A DNA stretch of 63,981 nucleotides from JBBDJB01 sp040880125. Its GTDB lineage: Bacteria; Planctomycetota; Planctomycetia; Pirellulales; JBBDJB01. Where the stretch lies: positions 1-63,981 of the forward strand of contig JBBDJB010000055.1 of assembly GCA_040880125.1 (NCBI GenBank), in the 5' to 3' direction. Positions 7,518-16,382 of the stretch are shown one piece after another; position 1 is the stretch's first letter, and every line of letters begins with the position of its first letter. The translations under genes and the position numbers were made by a program. The notes below the pieces were generated by a model. The model did no database searches. It was not told where the DNA came from and worked only from the letters and a program-made list of their open reading frames with translations.

Positions 7518-8159
7518 TTACTCCTCCGGCTTCTGCTCGGCGGTCTCGCCCTTTTGGGCCGCGATATTGGCGGCGAACTTCTCGGGGTTGGCCTCGAAGG
7601 CGGCCGGGCAGTTCGGGCAGCAGAAGTAAACCTTGCTGTCGTTGTGAGAGACGACGTGCTCGGCCTTGATCGGCTTGCCGCTCACCGGGCACTTGGTCTG
7701 CAGAGTGTAACCCTTGCTGATGTCGGCGAACACGAGCGTGATCTGCTCGGGCGGTTCGGCCTTCGCCACCTTGCCCTGGCAGTTCTCGCAGCAGAACGCT
7801 ATGGTCGCGGCGCTGATCTCGACCGTGGCTTCGGGGTTAATATCCCGCCCTGTCAGCGGGCAGGCCACTTGCGCGATCTGCTTCGTTTGCGCCAACTGAA
7901 GATTCGTCTTGGCGGCGAACTTCTCCGTATCCGCCTTGAACGCAGCCGGGCAGTTCGGGCAGCAGAAGAAGACGTCCTTCCCTTTGTAGGCGACCTTGTG
8001 CTCAGCCTTCACCGGCTGACCCGACACCGGGCACTTCATCGCTTCGGTGATTTTGATTTCCTCGGAGGCCGCTTCTTCGTCCTGAGCGATCAGGGCGCCG
8101 GCCGACGCCAATCCGACGGCCGCCAGTAAAGCGATGGCAAAAAGGTGGCGTGATTTCAT
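7518..8159 (-). CDS. secreted protein with three YHS-like metal-knuckle repeats
   Basis: A 213-aa protein starting MKSRHLFAIALLAAVGLASA, a clear Sec signal peptide ending near ALIAQ. The mature part has three repeats, each a CPVSG or CPLTG knuckle followed 25-35 residues later by FCCPNC or FCCENC. This C-x2-[ST]-G plus CCxxC arrangement resembles YHS/TRASH-type heavy-metal domains, so periplasmic binding of Cu, Zn or similar metals is inferred. Repeats 1 and 3 are nearly identical (FCCPNCPAAF), so internal duplication is recent. ATG 8159 has a GAAAGG motif eight bases upstream; an upstream in-frame start would precede the signal peptide by 31 residues. A terminator follows and a candidate promoter precedes it, so it is probably monocistronic. 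Confidence 0.88.
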   Translation of the reverse strand: MKSRHLFAIALLAAVGLASAGALIAQDEEAASEEIKITEAMKCPVSGQPVKAEHKVAYKGKDVFFCCPNCPAAFKADTEKFAAKTNLQLAQTKQIAQVACPLTGRDINPEATVEISAATIAFCCENCQGKVAKAEPPEQITLVFADISKGYTLQTKCPVSGKPIKAEHVVSHNDSKVYFCCPNCPAAFEANPEKFAANIAAQKGETAEQKPEE

Positions 8160-8269
8160 GGTTCGTGCCTTTCGGTTCGCGGAAAGAAGAGTATGAGTTT
8201 GATCCGAGCCAGTTGGGGAGCTTTCGCGTGTTAGGCAAAGTTTACCGCGCACGGGCGGCGGTTGCGGTT

Positions 8270-8299
8270 ATTGTCGACATTTCGCATGGCCAAAGTCAA
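8270..8299 (-). promoter_or_regulatory. candidate promoter for the metal-knuckle protein gene
   Basis: On the minus strand TTGACT (8299-8294) is followed after 18 bases by GACAAT (8275-8270), about 110 bases before the start codon. Motif match only. Confidence 0.35.
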
Positions 8300-8398
8300 G
8301 AAAATGCAAGATTTCGTCAACCCCCCACCGGCGGCCCCGGATGCCGCGGCTCCATTGTCGATCGCCAACGAGCGGCCGGTACGCTCCAGACCGCGGAA

Positions 8399-9736
8399 TC
8401 AGTGATCCTGCAGCACGACCGCCGGGTCCTGCACCACCGCCATCAAGGTCGGCAGGTAACTGGCCAAAGCCGACAACAGTGGCGCCCCGATCAAGGTCGC
8501 GACAAATAGTTGCCAGTTCGCGGAGAGATACTGCGGCGTTACGCCCAAATCCGGCAGCGCGCCGAGCAGCTTGGCCAGCGCGACGCCGGCAAAAAAGCCG
8601 ATTACCGCACCCAGCACGCCCAACAGCACGGCCCGACCGAGAAACAGCCCCGCGATCCGCGAGGTGCCTTTGCCCAATGCCCGGAGCAGGCCGATCTCCT
8701 GACGCCGCTCGCGGACGTTCGAGAGCGCCAGCAGCCCGACCCAGACCGCACTGATCAGCACCACCAGTGGGCTGACCACCGAGGCCAGGGTCTCCAGCAG
8801 GCCCTGAGTCTGCGAAAACTGCGACGCCATCATCTCCTGGGTTTCAACGCGCTCCCGGGCCATGTTATTGATGATCGCCTGACGCTGGTCGCGGACCAGG
8901 TCGCGCTGTTCCGCCCTGGCAACGGCGATCGAGCGGAACTCGATGATCTGCGTGTCCGGCAGCACGCTGGACAATTGACCGCGGATTTGCGGAAGACGTT
9001 CACCCGAGCACCGGCACCCTAGCGCCAGGATCTGCGTGACGCGGCCCTGCTTGTCGAGCATCGCCTGAGCGTCGTCCAGATGCACGGCGATAACGATGTC
9101 TTCCTTGCTGCCCTGCTGCGGGAGGATGCGGGCGACGGTCAGTTCCTTGCCGAGCACGTCGACCTTCTCGCCCACCTCGCGGCCGATGCCCAGTTCATGT
9201 CCCAGCAAGACGGTTCCCGCCTCGATGTTGTAGCCCATCGGCGATTTGCGCTCGCGATGCCACTGGGTCGTCTCGGGCAGATAACCCACCAAGAGCACGC
9301 TGCGGTCGTTCCACTCGATCTTCTTTTGCAGCGAGGCCACCAGGTGCGTAATCAGCGTGAGCGACGGCTCATCGGCCAGCTTCTGCACGTAGTCTTGCGG
9401 CATGTCGGCGGTGGTGAAGTCGGCCGCCCAGAAGTCGGCCATGTTGGTGTCCTGATGCATGATCATCAGGTTGAAGCCCATGTCGCGCATCAGCCGCGTC
9501 GTCTTCTGTTCCATGGCGGCCAGTTCGATGTCGGCATCGTCCTGCATCTGGGCGATCTTGGCCGAGGTCTCGTGCTGGTACTGGTTGAGCCGCTCGGAAG
9601 CCTGGCGGCCGTAGCCTTCGACGAGCACCGGCCCGGCGACCAGCAACGTCACCGCGGCGGTCACCGCCAGCAGCGCGAGAAAGAAGTTGATTTTGCGAAA
9701 GCGAATCTCGGCGAAAAGCAGTCGCAGCGTACTCAT
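8399..9736 (-). CDS. ABC transporter permease, FtsX/MacB-like
   Basis: A 445-aa protein with the FtsX-type permease plan: one N-terminal membrane segment (about 17-37), a large extracytoplasmic domain (about 40-315), then three membrane segments in the C-terminal FtsX domain. The typical ALSNVRERRQEIGLLRALGKG coupling region is present at about residues 348-370. The family exports lipoproteins, peptides or drugs, or transmits mechanical signals to envelope partners. The extracytoplasmic region includes a coiled-coil-like stretch rich in Q and E (YQHETSAKIAQMQDDADIEL). No ATP-binding partner is next to it, so it must use an ATPase encoded elsewhere. Confidence 0.85.
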   Translation of the reverse strand: MSTLRLLFAEIRFRKINFFLALLAVTAAVTLLVAGPVLVEGYGRQASERLNQYQHETSAKIAQMQDDADIELAAMEQKTTRLMRDMGFNLMIMHQDTNMADFWAADFTTADMPQDYVQKLADEPSLTLITHLVASLQKKIEWNDRSVLLVGYLPETTQWHRERKSPMGYNIEAGTVLLGHELGIGREVGEKVDVLGKELTVARILPQQGSKEDIVIAVHLDDAQAMLDKQGRVTQILALGCRCSGERLPQIRGQLSSVLPDTQIIEFRSIAVARAEQRDLVRDQRQAIINNMARERVETQEMMASQFSQTQGLLETLASVVSPLVVLISAVWVGLLALSNVRERRQEIGLLRALGKGTSRIAGLFLGRAVLLGVLGAVIGFFAGVALAKLLGALPDLGVTPQYLSANWQLFVATLIGAPLLSALASYLPTLMAVVQDPAVVLQDH

Positions 9737-9866
9737 GGAAGGTTCCTCGGGGGGCCGGCGGCCCAGCGTACCGCGCTCGGGCAGATATCTCGCTTCGAAC
9801 CAACCATTTTAACGCCGGCACGACCGGATTCCAAACCGGTGGGCCTGCCGGGGAGAGGAGCCAAAG

Positions 9867-9895
9867 GGTGCCACCGCTGGCTTGTCCAGCAGTGC
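9867..9895. repeat. family D palindromic repeat
   Basis: GGTGCCACCGCTGG-CTTGT-CCAGCAGTGC, a slightly diverged stem-loop of the GGTGCCACGGCTGG/CCAGCCGTGGCACC family. Confidence 0.7.
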
Positions 9896-9960
9896 TCTTT
9901 GGGCCCTTGCGGTTAACCGCCTATGGCAATGTTGAAGGTCGGCTTCATGTCTCGTGAACC

Positions 9961-9983
9961 CCCTCTCCCCGGCGGGGAGAGGG
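9961..9983. repeat. family C palindromic repeat
   Basis: CCCTCTCCCC-GGC-GGGGAGAGGG, a perfect 10-bp stem lying 7 bases after the MFS gene stop, in a position to act as a transcript-end hairpin. Confidence 0.8.
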
Positions 9984-9990
9984 AGCACGC

Positions 9991-11349
9991 TCAATCCTCG
10001 ACCGTCACGCCTGCCGGGTCGAGCGATCCGGCCACGTGGTGACGCGGTTCGGACAGCCCGAACGACATCAGGCCGCCCAGGGCTATCAGCCCGGCCCCCG
10101 CGCAGAACACCAGTTCAAAACTGGTCAGGCTGATTAGCGCTCCGACCAGCGGCGAGAAAAGCACGATTGGCAGCGCCAGGCAGAATCCCAGCGTGCTGAC
10201 GTAGCGCGGATGATCTTGCGGCTCGCAGATCTCCAGCGTGTAGTTCGTGATGGTTTTAATCGCCACCGGCGTCAGTCCGATCGGCACGAACACCAGCCAG
10301 TACAGCCCTCGGGCGACGTCCACATCCAGCATCGTGATGCCGACCGCCAGCAGCGGCACGGCGGCGCAGGCGAGAATAGCGGTGCGCAGCACGAGTCGAT
10401 TCCCCTGCCGATCGGCGACCGGCCCGGCGAGCAGGCTGAACAGCCCGGTGCCGGCGTTCTGCACGATTACCCAGCGCAGCATATGATCGAGATCGAGCCC
10501 CAGCCGTTCGCGCCCCAGCGCCTGGTAATGCGGAAACAGCATCAGCACGGTACCGAACAGCGCGGCCACGATGGTGAGCCGGCGGAAGTTGGCGTCGTCG
10601 CGCAGGACCTGCCACGCAGAGGTGAAGTGCGTGCGCAGCCGAATCGGCGGTTCCCAATAGTCGTCTTCCGGCTCGACCAGCGCCAGCGAGCACAGAGACG
10701 CGACGGCGAACATTCCGCCGGTGAAGGCGAACAGGTAACCAAACCCGCCATCGGGCAGCGCCAACCAGCGGCCCATCAACAGCCACGCGGCCAGGATCGC
10801 CGCCGGGGCGCCAAGCGCCGTCGACATCGTCAGCAATCGTCCGCGGCTGGTCGCCCGAATGAGCTTGCCCTGCAGCGTGTTGGCGGCCAGTTGGTTCATG
10901 CCAACCAGCGCAAAGAAGATGCCGTACAGCACGAGAAACACCCAGGGCAGCCAGCCGCCCCCCTCGCCGCCGGTGAGAAACCACAGCACGGAGAGCAGGA
11001 GAAACGGCCCCGCCATGGCGAATGTGCAACTGGTCAGCGCCCGGCGCTTCTTCGGCAGCAGCTTCAGCCGCCGCGCGAACAGCACGGGCGGAACGCTGTG
11101 CCCGAGCCGGTTGAGCATCGGCAGGCAACCCCGCATGGTCGCCGTGCCGCCGATGGCGTCGATGAACGCCGGCATGACGATGCTCTCGGTTTTGAAGATC
11201 CAGCCCACGCGGATCAGAATCTGCTGCAGCGCCAGCACGATCAGGTTGCGCGGCTCGTTCGCTTCGATCTCGCGGCGCGCGGCCAGTGCCGCCGCCTCCG
11301 GCGATTCCGGGTGAGTCGTCGGCGGGGTTTCGGCAGACGGAGATCGCAT
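9991..11349 (-). CDS. MFS transporter
   Basis: A 452-aa polytopic membrane protein with about twelve hydrophobic segments, an MFS-like half-way loop (PEDDYWEPPIRLRTHF) and a conserved Gly/Pro-rich segment before the last pair of helices. The substrate is not deducible. The start is ATG 11349 (MRSPSAETPPTTHPESPEAA). The open frame extends 43 codons further, but that extension is the translation of family A/B repeats (it contains FHRQECLCHH), so it is not real coding sequence. It is flanked by repeat clusters on both sides and appears monocistronic. Confidence 0.85.
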   Translation of the reverse strand: MRSPSAETPPTTHPESPEAAALAARREIEANEPRNLIVLALQQILIRVGWIFKTESIVMPAFIDAIGGTATMRGCLPMLNRLGHSVPPVLFARRLKLLPKKRRALTSCTFAMAGPFLLLSVLWFLTGGEGGGWLPWVFLVLYGIFFALVGMNQLAANTLQGKLIRATSRGRLLTMSTALGAPAAILAAWLLMGRWLALPDGGFGYLFAFTGGMFAVASLCSLALVEPEDDYWEPPIRLRTHFTSAWQVLRDDANFRRLTIVAALFGTVLMLFPHYQALGRERLGLDLDHMLRWVIVQNAGTGLFSLLAGPVADRQGNRLVLRTAILACAAVPLLAVGITMLDVDVARGLYWLVFVPIGLTPVAIKTITNYTLEICEPQDHPRYVSTLGFCLALPIVLFSPLVGALISLTSFELVFCAGAGLIALGGLMSFGLSEPRHHVAGSLDPAGVTVED

Positions 11350-11421
11350 TTCGCCACTATAGGGAACGATCGCAAGACTGACGAGGCATGGCGGGGAGGG
11401 CAGGGCAGGGCAGGGCACGTG

Positions 11422-11569
11422 GTGGCACAGACATTCCTGTCTGTGAAATCCGACGTGCGGCCGGCGCGACGGCTGCATTCACACGAATCCAGCTACGTGG
11501 CACCGACATTCCTGTCGGTGCGAGTCTTAGTGCCCCCTCTCCCCGGCCCTCTACCCGCGGGGGAGAGGG
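11422..11569. repeat. composite cluster of B, A, B and C repeats
   Basis: Four palindromic elements lie head to tail: family B at 11422-11445, a family A half-unit at 11471-11496, a second B at 11497-11523 that directly abuts it, and family C at 11533-11569. The cluster fills most of the 290-base gap between the CYTH and MFS genes. Confidence 0.8.
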
Positions 11570-11639
11570 AGTAAATGACTTGCGGCAGCGACGCTGTGCG
11601 CGGCGCATACATTGCGGCCGATGTAGCCGAACAGCGTCG

Positions 11640-12194
11640 TCACTCGTCGCGCTTTAGCAGAAGCTCCAGATAGCTCCGCCGCTCGCCGCCGGTCAGTTGC
11701 AGTTGCGAGGCCAGCCGCCGAAGGATTTCTTGAGCGGACTCGAGTTGGTCGGCCTCCGCCATCAATTCCAACTCGACGAAGGTCCCCAATCCCTCCACGT
11801 CGTCCACCGCCACGGTTACCTGCTGGCCGCCGATCGGCAATTGCCACGTCTGCCTTTGCTTGCGGACGTCGGCCACGCGGCGAAAGCCCAGCGCCGCGAG
11901 CAGCTCGGCCAATTGCCGCGCCGCCTCGTCGCCGCCGGCGATCGGCACTTCGATCTCCTGGCGCGATTTCGTCTCCGCGTCGATCTTCGGCCCCTTGTAC
12001 GTCAGGTAACACTTTTCATCCTGGTGGCGGATCCGCAGCGCTTCGTCCGTCTGGGCGAACTCCCGCGAAGGATGGGCGAAGTACATATCGATCTGCTCGA
12101 TGCGATGCACGGCCAGTGTGCCCAATGCCCGCACCCGGTCAAGAAGCGATTCTCGATCCGGCACCGGATACTTCTGTTCGACTTCGTACGTCAT
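11640..12194 (-). CDS. CYTH domain phosphatase/cyclase (CyaB/ThTPase-like)
   Basis: A 184-aa protein of the CYTH superfamily, which acts on triphosphate compounds inside a beta-tunnel. The signature ExExK is at residues 4-8 (EVEQK). Further tunnel residues typical of the family are RIRHQ, YLTYKGPK and the ELE of FVELELMAE. Family members include class IV adenylate cyclases, inorganic triphosphatases and thiamine triphosphatases. Its start codon overlaps the thiE stop codon by four bases (ATGA), so the two proteins are translationally coupled. That context favours a thiamine-phosphate substrate; this is inference. It is the last gene of the S10-thiE-CYTH operon. Confidence 0.88.
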   Translation of the reverse strand: MTYEVEQKYPVPDRESLLDRVRALGTLAVHRIEQIDMYFAHPSREFAQTDEALRIRHQDEKCYLTYKGPKIDAETKSRQEIEVPIAGGDEAARQLAELLAALGFRRVADVRKQRQTWQLPIGGQQVTVAVDDVEGLGTFVELELMAEADQLESAQEILRRLASQLQLTGGERRSYLELLLKRDE

Positions 12195-13327
12195 GTGTCC
12201 CTGGCACTTTCGTTTTGCGCAGCTCGCGGTTCGCTTCCCCGCGCCTGGAACATCGCCAGCATCGACCGCGCAACCGCAGCCGGATCGTCGGCCTTGGTCA
12301 GCGCCGTTCCCACGACCACGCCGTGAATGCCGGTCTCGAGTACCTGCGGCAGATTCTCCGGCGCGATACCGCCAATTGCGAACGCCGGCAGGCGAATCTC
12401 GGCCGCCACCGCCGCCAGCAGCGGCAGGCCGACGAAGCTCTCGAACGCTTTGGTTCGCGACGGAAATGTCGGCCCGACGCCGATGTAACTCGCGCCGTCC
12501 AGCACCGCCTGGCGTGCCTGCTCGATGCTGTGCGTCGACACGCCCACCAGCGGCGCCGCGCCCATCACCGCCCGGGCGTCTTTTACCGTCAACTCCTCCT
12601 GGCCCACGTGTACGCCGTCGGCGTGGCTCAGCCGCGCGATGTCCGGCCGGTCGTTGACGATCATCAGCACGCCGGCGTCGCGGGTAATCTCGCGCATCAG
12701 CCGCGCACGATCCATTAGTCCCCGATCCGTCAGCGACTTCTCGCGAAGCTGTACGATGTGAACCCCGGCGCCGCACAGCGTCGAAACCATTCCGGCGAAC
12801 GAATCCCGGTCCGCTCCGCCGTCGATCAGAGCATACAAGCGGGCGTCGGCCAGCCGGGCGAGACTGGACTGCGTGATGGTAATCGCGCGCTGCAGCGTGT
12901 AGGAGTCGTAGCGCAGCCGCTCGAAGCGACTGCCGGTCTCCGCGTCGAGAACCTTGCCATACTCCTCCAGCGTTCGTAGCGACTGCCCCAGGCGATGCAG
13001 ACTGGCCACCGCGACGCTTTGGACATCCGCGCGGTTCTGCTCCTGCGGCGTGCTGATCCGCGTGCCGACGTCGCCGGCCGTATCCCGCGCCGCGTGCCGT
13101 GCGGCCGGGTCGATCCGGCGAATCGCGTCGGCCAGCTCGTGGCGCATCTGTTTGCAGATGCCGGTCAGATGCACGTCGTCGAGTGAGAAGCGGACGTAGT
13201 CCTCCACCACCCGCAACCCCTCGGACGCGCGATTCGCAGCGGCGTCGAGGATCCGCAGCAGTGCGATTTGATCCGGCTGATCCGGCCGATCGGAAGCCTC
13301 CACGTGTTCCCGCTCCTTGGGTTGCAC
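12191..13327 (-). CDS. thiE: thiamine-phosphate synthase with N-terminal extension domain
   Basis: ThiE couples HMP pyrophosphate with the thiazole phosphate to make thiamine phosphate. The C-terminal half (about residues 163-368) is a complete TIM-barrel with VQLREKSLTDRG, VNDRPDIA, GVHVGQEEL, GVSTHS, YIGVGPTFPSRTK and FAIGGI. The N-terminal about 150 residues (ILDAAANRASEGLRVVEDYV...) match the helical domain found on cyanobacterial and planctomycete-type long ThiE proteins, whose role is unclear. At 378 aa it is the long form. It overlaps the downstream CYTH gene by 4 bp and begins 5 bp after the S10 peptidase stop, so the three genes form one operon. No TPP riboswitch was seen upstream of the operon. 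Confidence 0.95.
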   Translation of the reverse strand: MQPKEREHVEASDRPDQPDQIALLRILDAAANRASEGLRVVEDYVRFSLDDVHLTGICKQMRHELADAIRRIDPAARHAARDTAGDVGTRISTPQEQNRADVQSVAVASLHRLGQSLRTLEEYGKVLDAETGSRFERLRYDSYTLQRAITITQSSLARLADARLYALIDGGADRDSFAGMVSTLCGAGVHIVQLREKSLTDRGLMDRARLMREITRDAGVLMIVNDRPDIARLSHADGVHVGQEELTVKDARAVMGAAPLVGVSTHSIEQARQAVLDGASYIGVGPTFPSRTKAFESFVGLPLLAAVAAEIRLPAFAIGGIAPENLPQVLETGIHGVVVGTALTKADDPAAVARSMLAMFQARGSEPRAAQNESARDT

Positions 13328-13332
13328 CTCGC

Positions 13333-14877
13333 CTACTCCTCCGGCGAGGCCGCCTCGTAAAACTCAGTCAGATCCTCTTTCAACTTCTCCAGCGACGGCG
13401 TGTGGATGTACATCATGTGCCCGGCCTCGTAATACCCCCAATGCAAATTGTCGCGCAGCGTCGGGTCGAGCTGAAGCTGGTTATACGTGAAGTCCGAGGC
13501 GAAGTACGGCGTCGCCAGGTCGTAATACCCGCTGGCGATGAACACCTGCAGCGCCGGGTTGCGCGTCATCGCCTTGCGGAGCGACTCAGAAGCGTCGAGA
13601 TAGCGGTTGGTGAACTCGTCATAGTTCCACGGCCGCACGGAGCCGTAGATGTTGTATTTGCGGCCCGGCTCGTAAGCCAAATCGTCACGCAGGTACTCGT
13701 TGAGCAGCGCCGTGAACGGCCCCAGGATGGCCGCGTCGCTGGGGTCGTAGTCGTACGAGTCGCCGGCCGCGTCGCGGTCGATGCCCAAGAACCGGCTGTC
13801 CAGCCGCCCGGTCGTGCGCCGGCGATCGCGCAGCAGCTCCTTCGCAAACCGCCGCATCTCGATCCGCAGGTTCGTCCTCAGTACGAACTCCTTGGACAGC
13901 CCCGTGTATCGGGCGAGCTTGGCGGCGATCTCGTCCTCTTCCTCGTCGCTCATCCGCGCGCCGCGAAGCAGGGCCGTGTTGTACTCGCCGGCGGCAAACT
14001 CCTCCACCTCCCGCAGCAAGTCCGGCAGCGCCTGGCGTTGCAGCTCTTCCTCGAGCTGCTCGTGGTACCAGGCGGTGGCCGTGTACGAGGGCAAAAATAG
14101 CACGAACGGCAAGTCGTTGCCGACGTCGAACCGCAGCGTCTGGAAGTTCAACACGGAGGAGACCATGGCGATGCCGTTTAAGTACATGCCGTGCGTATCC
14201 TGCAGGTAGTCGGCCAGCCCGGCCGCCCGCGTGGTGCCGTAGCTTTCGCCCAGCAGAAACTTCGGCGACTCCCACCGCTCGTTGGTGCTGATGTAGCGCT
14301 CGATGAAATCGCCCACCGAGTTGATGTCTTCCTCGTAGCCGTGGAACTCCCGAGCTTCGGTCCCTTCCTCCTGGCGGCTGATGCCCGTGCTCACTGGATC
14401 GATCATTACGATGTCCGTCAGATCGAGCAGCGAGTGCTCGTTCGGAACGAGCTCGTAGGGAGGCGCCGACTGCGTGGCATCGTCCGGAACCGGCACACGC
14501 TTGGGCCCCATCAAACCGAGATGCAGCCAGACGGACGATGAACCCGGCCCGCCGTTGAACGAAAACGTGATCGGCCGCTCGTGCTGGTCCTCGACTCCGT
14601 CGCGGGTGTACGCGAAGTAGTACACCTGGGCGCGGTCCTGGTCCTTATCGCCCTTCAAGTAGATCCGGCCGACCGTAGCGGTGTATTCAATCTCTTCGCC
14701 TTCGATCGTGGCGGTGTGCTTGGTTACCGAAAGTGGCTCGTGGACGACCTTCGACGCCGCCTTCTTTTTCGGCTCTGGCGGACTGCCGCGGTCGGATCGC
14801 TCCTTCTCTTGCGCGTCGAGCGGGCACGCGGCAACAAGCAACAACACGATGAGGAAAGCGGCGACACGTCGCGGCAT
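13333..14877 (-). CDS. exported S10 serine carboxypeptidase
   Basis: A 514-aa protein with an N-terminal signal (MPRRVAAFLIVLLLVAAC). LVAAC can be read as a lipobox with Cys18, so it may be a lipoprotein. S10 hallmarks: FSFNGGPGSSSVWLHLG, IDPVSTGIS, the nucleophile Ser212 in GESYGT, and the C-terminal AGHMMY with the catalytic His. The catalytic Asp is expected in the SGYYDLATP region. It removes C-terminal amino acids from peptides, presumably in the periplasm. The start at 14877 is chosen because the signal peptide follows at once; the open frame runs 68 codons further upstream. First gene of the operon with thiE, although no functional link to thiamine is apparent. Confidence 0.92.
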   Translation of the reverse strand: MPRRVAAFLIVLLLVAACPLDAQEKERSDRGSPPEPKKKAASKVVHEPLSVTKHTATIEGEEIEYTATVGRIYLKGDKDQDRAQVYYFAYTRDGVEDQHERPITFSFNGGPGSSSVWLHLGLMGPKRVPVPDDATQSAPPYELVPNEHSLLDLTDIVMIDPVSTGISRQEEGTEAREFHGYEEDINSVGDFIERYISTNERWESPKFLLGESYGTTRAAGLADYLQDTHGMYLNGIAMVSSVLNFQTLRFDVGNDLPFVLFLPSYTATAWYHEQLEEELQRQALPDLLREVEEFAAGEYNTALLRGARMSDEEEDEIAAKLARYTGLSKEFVLRTNLRIEMRRFAKELLRDRRRTTGRLDSRFLGIDRDAAGDSYDYDPSDAAILGPFTALLNEYLRDDLAYEPGRKYNIYGSVRPWNYDEFTNRYLDASESLRKAMTRNPALQVFIASGYYDLATPYFASDFTYNQLQLDPTLRDNLHWGYYEAGHMMYIHTPSLEKLKEDLTEFYEAASPEE

Positions 14878-15089
14878 GGTGTACGTCTCCGATTCTGAGT
14901 GCGTGGTGCCTTCACGTATGATCATAATCGGAATCCCCGCATCACGCATCGGCTGGGCACCATCGCCACGAAAAGCCTTTGGTTGACACGGTATAGTGAG
15001 GCTCGTAAGGTGATCTCTCACCCCTCCGTGTTCGGCCGGTCGACGGGCCGGCCACCGCGCCTTTTCTCCAGAAAAGAGCACCAGCCGAA

Positions 15090-16382
15090 GTGAGCACGAA
15101 CCCGGCCAGCGTGACCGGCGCTCCCTGCCTGCGGGCCGGCATGGTCGGCATGGGCATGATCTTCGACGAGACCTATCGCCCGTTTTTCGAGACGGCCCAT
15201 CAGCGCGGCATCTTCGAACCCGCCTTCGGACCCTGCCGCGTGGTACTGGCCGCGGTCGCCAGCCGCACGGGCCGCCGCGCAGAGGCCTATCGTCAGGCGT
15301 CCACCGGAAGAATCAGCGACTTCGCCAGCTTCACCGAACCGGACAGCATCGGGCAGCTTTTAAGGAGCGAGCCCGATTTCGTCTGCGTGGCCACGCCGGA
15401 CGATCGCCATTTCGAGGCCGCCCGGGCCGTGCTCCAGGCGGGCAAGCATCTGCTGGTCGAAAAGCCCTCGGTGCTGTCGCTCGTCGAGCTCGACGAGCTC
15501 GACCGGCTGGCGCGGGAAAACGGCGTTCTGGCCAAGGTCGTCTACCACAAGCTGCTCGATCCCGATCACAAGAAGCTCCGCACGCTGGTCGCCGATGGTC
15601 AGCTCGCGCACGTCAACAGCGGTTATTGCACGCTGCTGGAGCCCAAGTCCATCTCCGGCCAGCAGTTCGCCGAATGGATCGCCGGCCGCAACCCCGGCAC
15701 GTACGTGGCCGTCCACTATATCAAGCTGATCGACTTCACCTTCGGCGGACGGCTACAGCGGGTTTCCTGCACCGGGCAGCGAGGGTTGGTCGGTCCGGCC
15801 AATGGCGACACGTGGGACTCGACGCAACTGCGGCTGGAGTATCGCTACGAGGATCAGCGCGAGGCGGCGTTCGATATCCACACGAGCTGGGTCATGCCGG
15901 ACAACTTCCCCGGCTACGTCGAGCAAGAGGTGCAGTTCCGCTTCGACAACGGCCAGTGGAACGGGCACAGCCGCCGCCGGGGCGTCGAGTGCACCATCGA
16001 AGGCCGCACGCCGCTCGCGGCGAAGATCTCGATCAACAACCACTACAACGCCAGCTTTCTGGAACCCTGGGGCGAACGGAGCCAGCGGGGTTATGGTGTC
16101 GAAGTGATCGAGCGCTTCGCCCGGGAAGTGGCCCTGGTGGAGCACGGCGGCCCGGCCGACCAGCGCGATCAGCGGCTGGAGGCTGCGCGTCGGCTGACGT
16201 ATAACGACATTTCGGCGGACCGCCCGGTCGTCGCGGCCGTGCAGGCGATGGAGGCGATCCTCGCTCGGCACGCGGACGGCCAGCCCGGCTGCGTCGTGCG
16301 GGTGAATGACGCCGCCGGTGGGCTGGTGCTCGCCGCCCCGGGCAGTGCGGAGACGGAAGTCCTTTACCCGGGCCAGGTGTAG
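15090..16382 (+). CDS. Gfo/Idh/MocA family oxidoreductase
   Basis: A 430-aa NAD(P)-dependent oxidoreductase. An N-terminal Rossmann fold (GMVGMGMIFDETYRPFF) is followed by the family EKP motif (LLVEKPSVL, about residues 126-134) and the C-terminal alpha/beta domain. Family members oxidise or reduce sugars and cyclitols; the substrate is unknown. There is no signal peptide, so it is cytoplasmic. The start is GTG at 15090. It is divergent from the S10 operon across 212 bases containing a TTGACA (about 14983) whose -10 partner is weak. It is unrelated in signal type to the Tat-exported paralogue at 16876. Confidence 0.9.
   Translation: MSTNPASVTGAPCLRAGMVGMGMIFDETYRPFFETAHQRGIFEPAFGPCRVVLAAVASRTGRRAEAYRQASTGRISDFASFTEPDSIGQLLRSEPDFVCVATPDDRHFEAARAVLQAGKHLLVEKPSVLSLVELDELDRLARENGVLAKVVYHKLLDPDHKKLRTLVADGQLAHVNSGYCTLLEPKSISGQQFAEWIAGRNPGTYVAVHYIKLIDFTFGGRLQRVSCTGQRGLVGPANGDTWDSTQLRLEYRYEDQREAAFDIHTSWVMPDNFPGYVEQEVQFRFDNGQWNGHSRRRGVECTIEGRTPLAAKISINNHYNASFLEPWGERSQRGYGVEVIERFAREVALVEHGGPADQRDQRLEAARRLTYNDISADRPVVAAVQAMEAILARHADGQPGCVVRVNDAAGGLVLAAPGSAETEVLYPGQV

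Noticed and set aside
14983..15012. Promoter with TTGACA for the Gfo/Idh/MocA gene
   Set aside because: The -35 is perfect but the sequence 17 bases on is TAAGGT, too weak to list as a feature.
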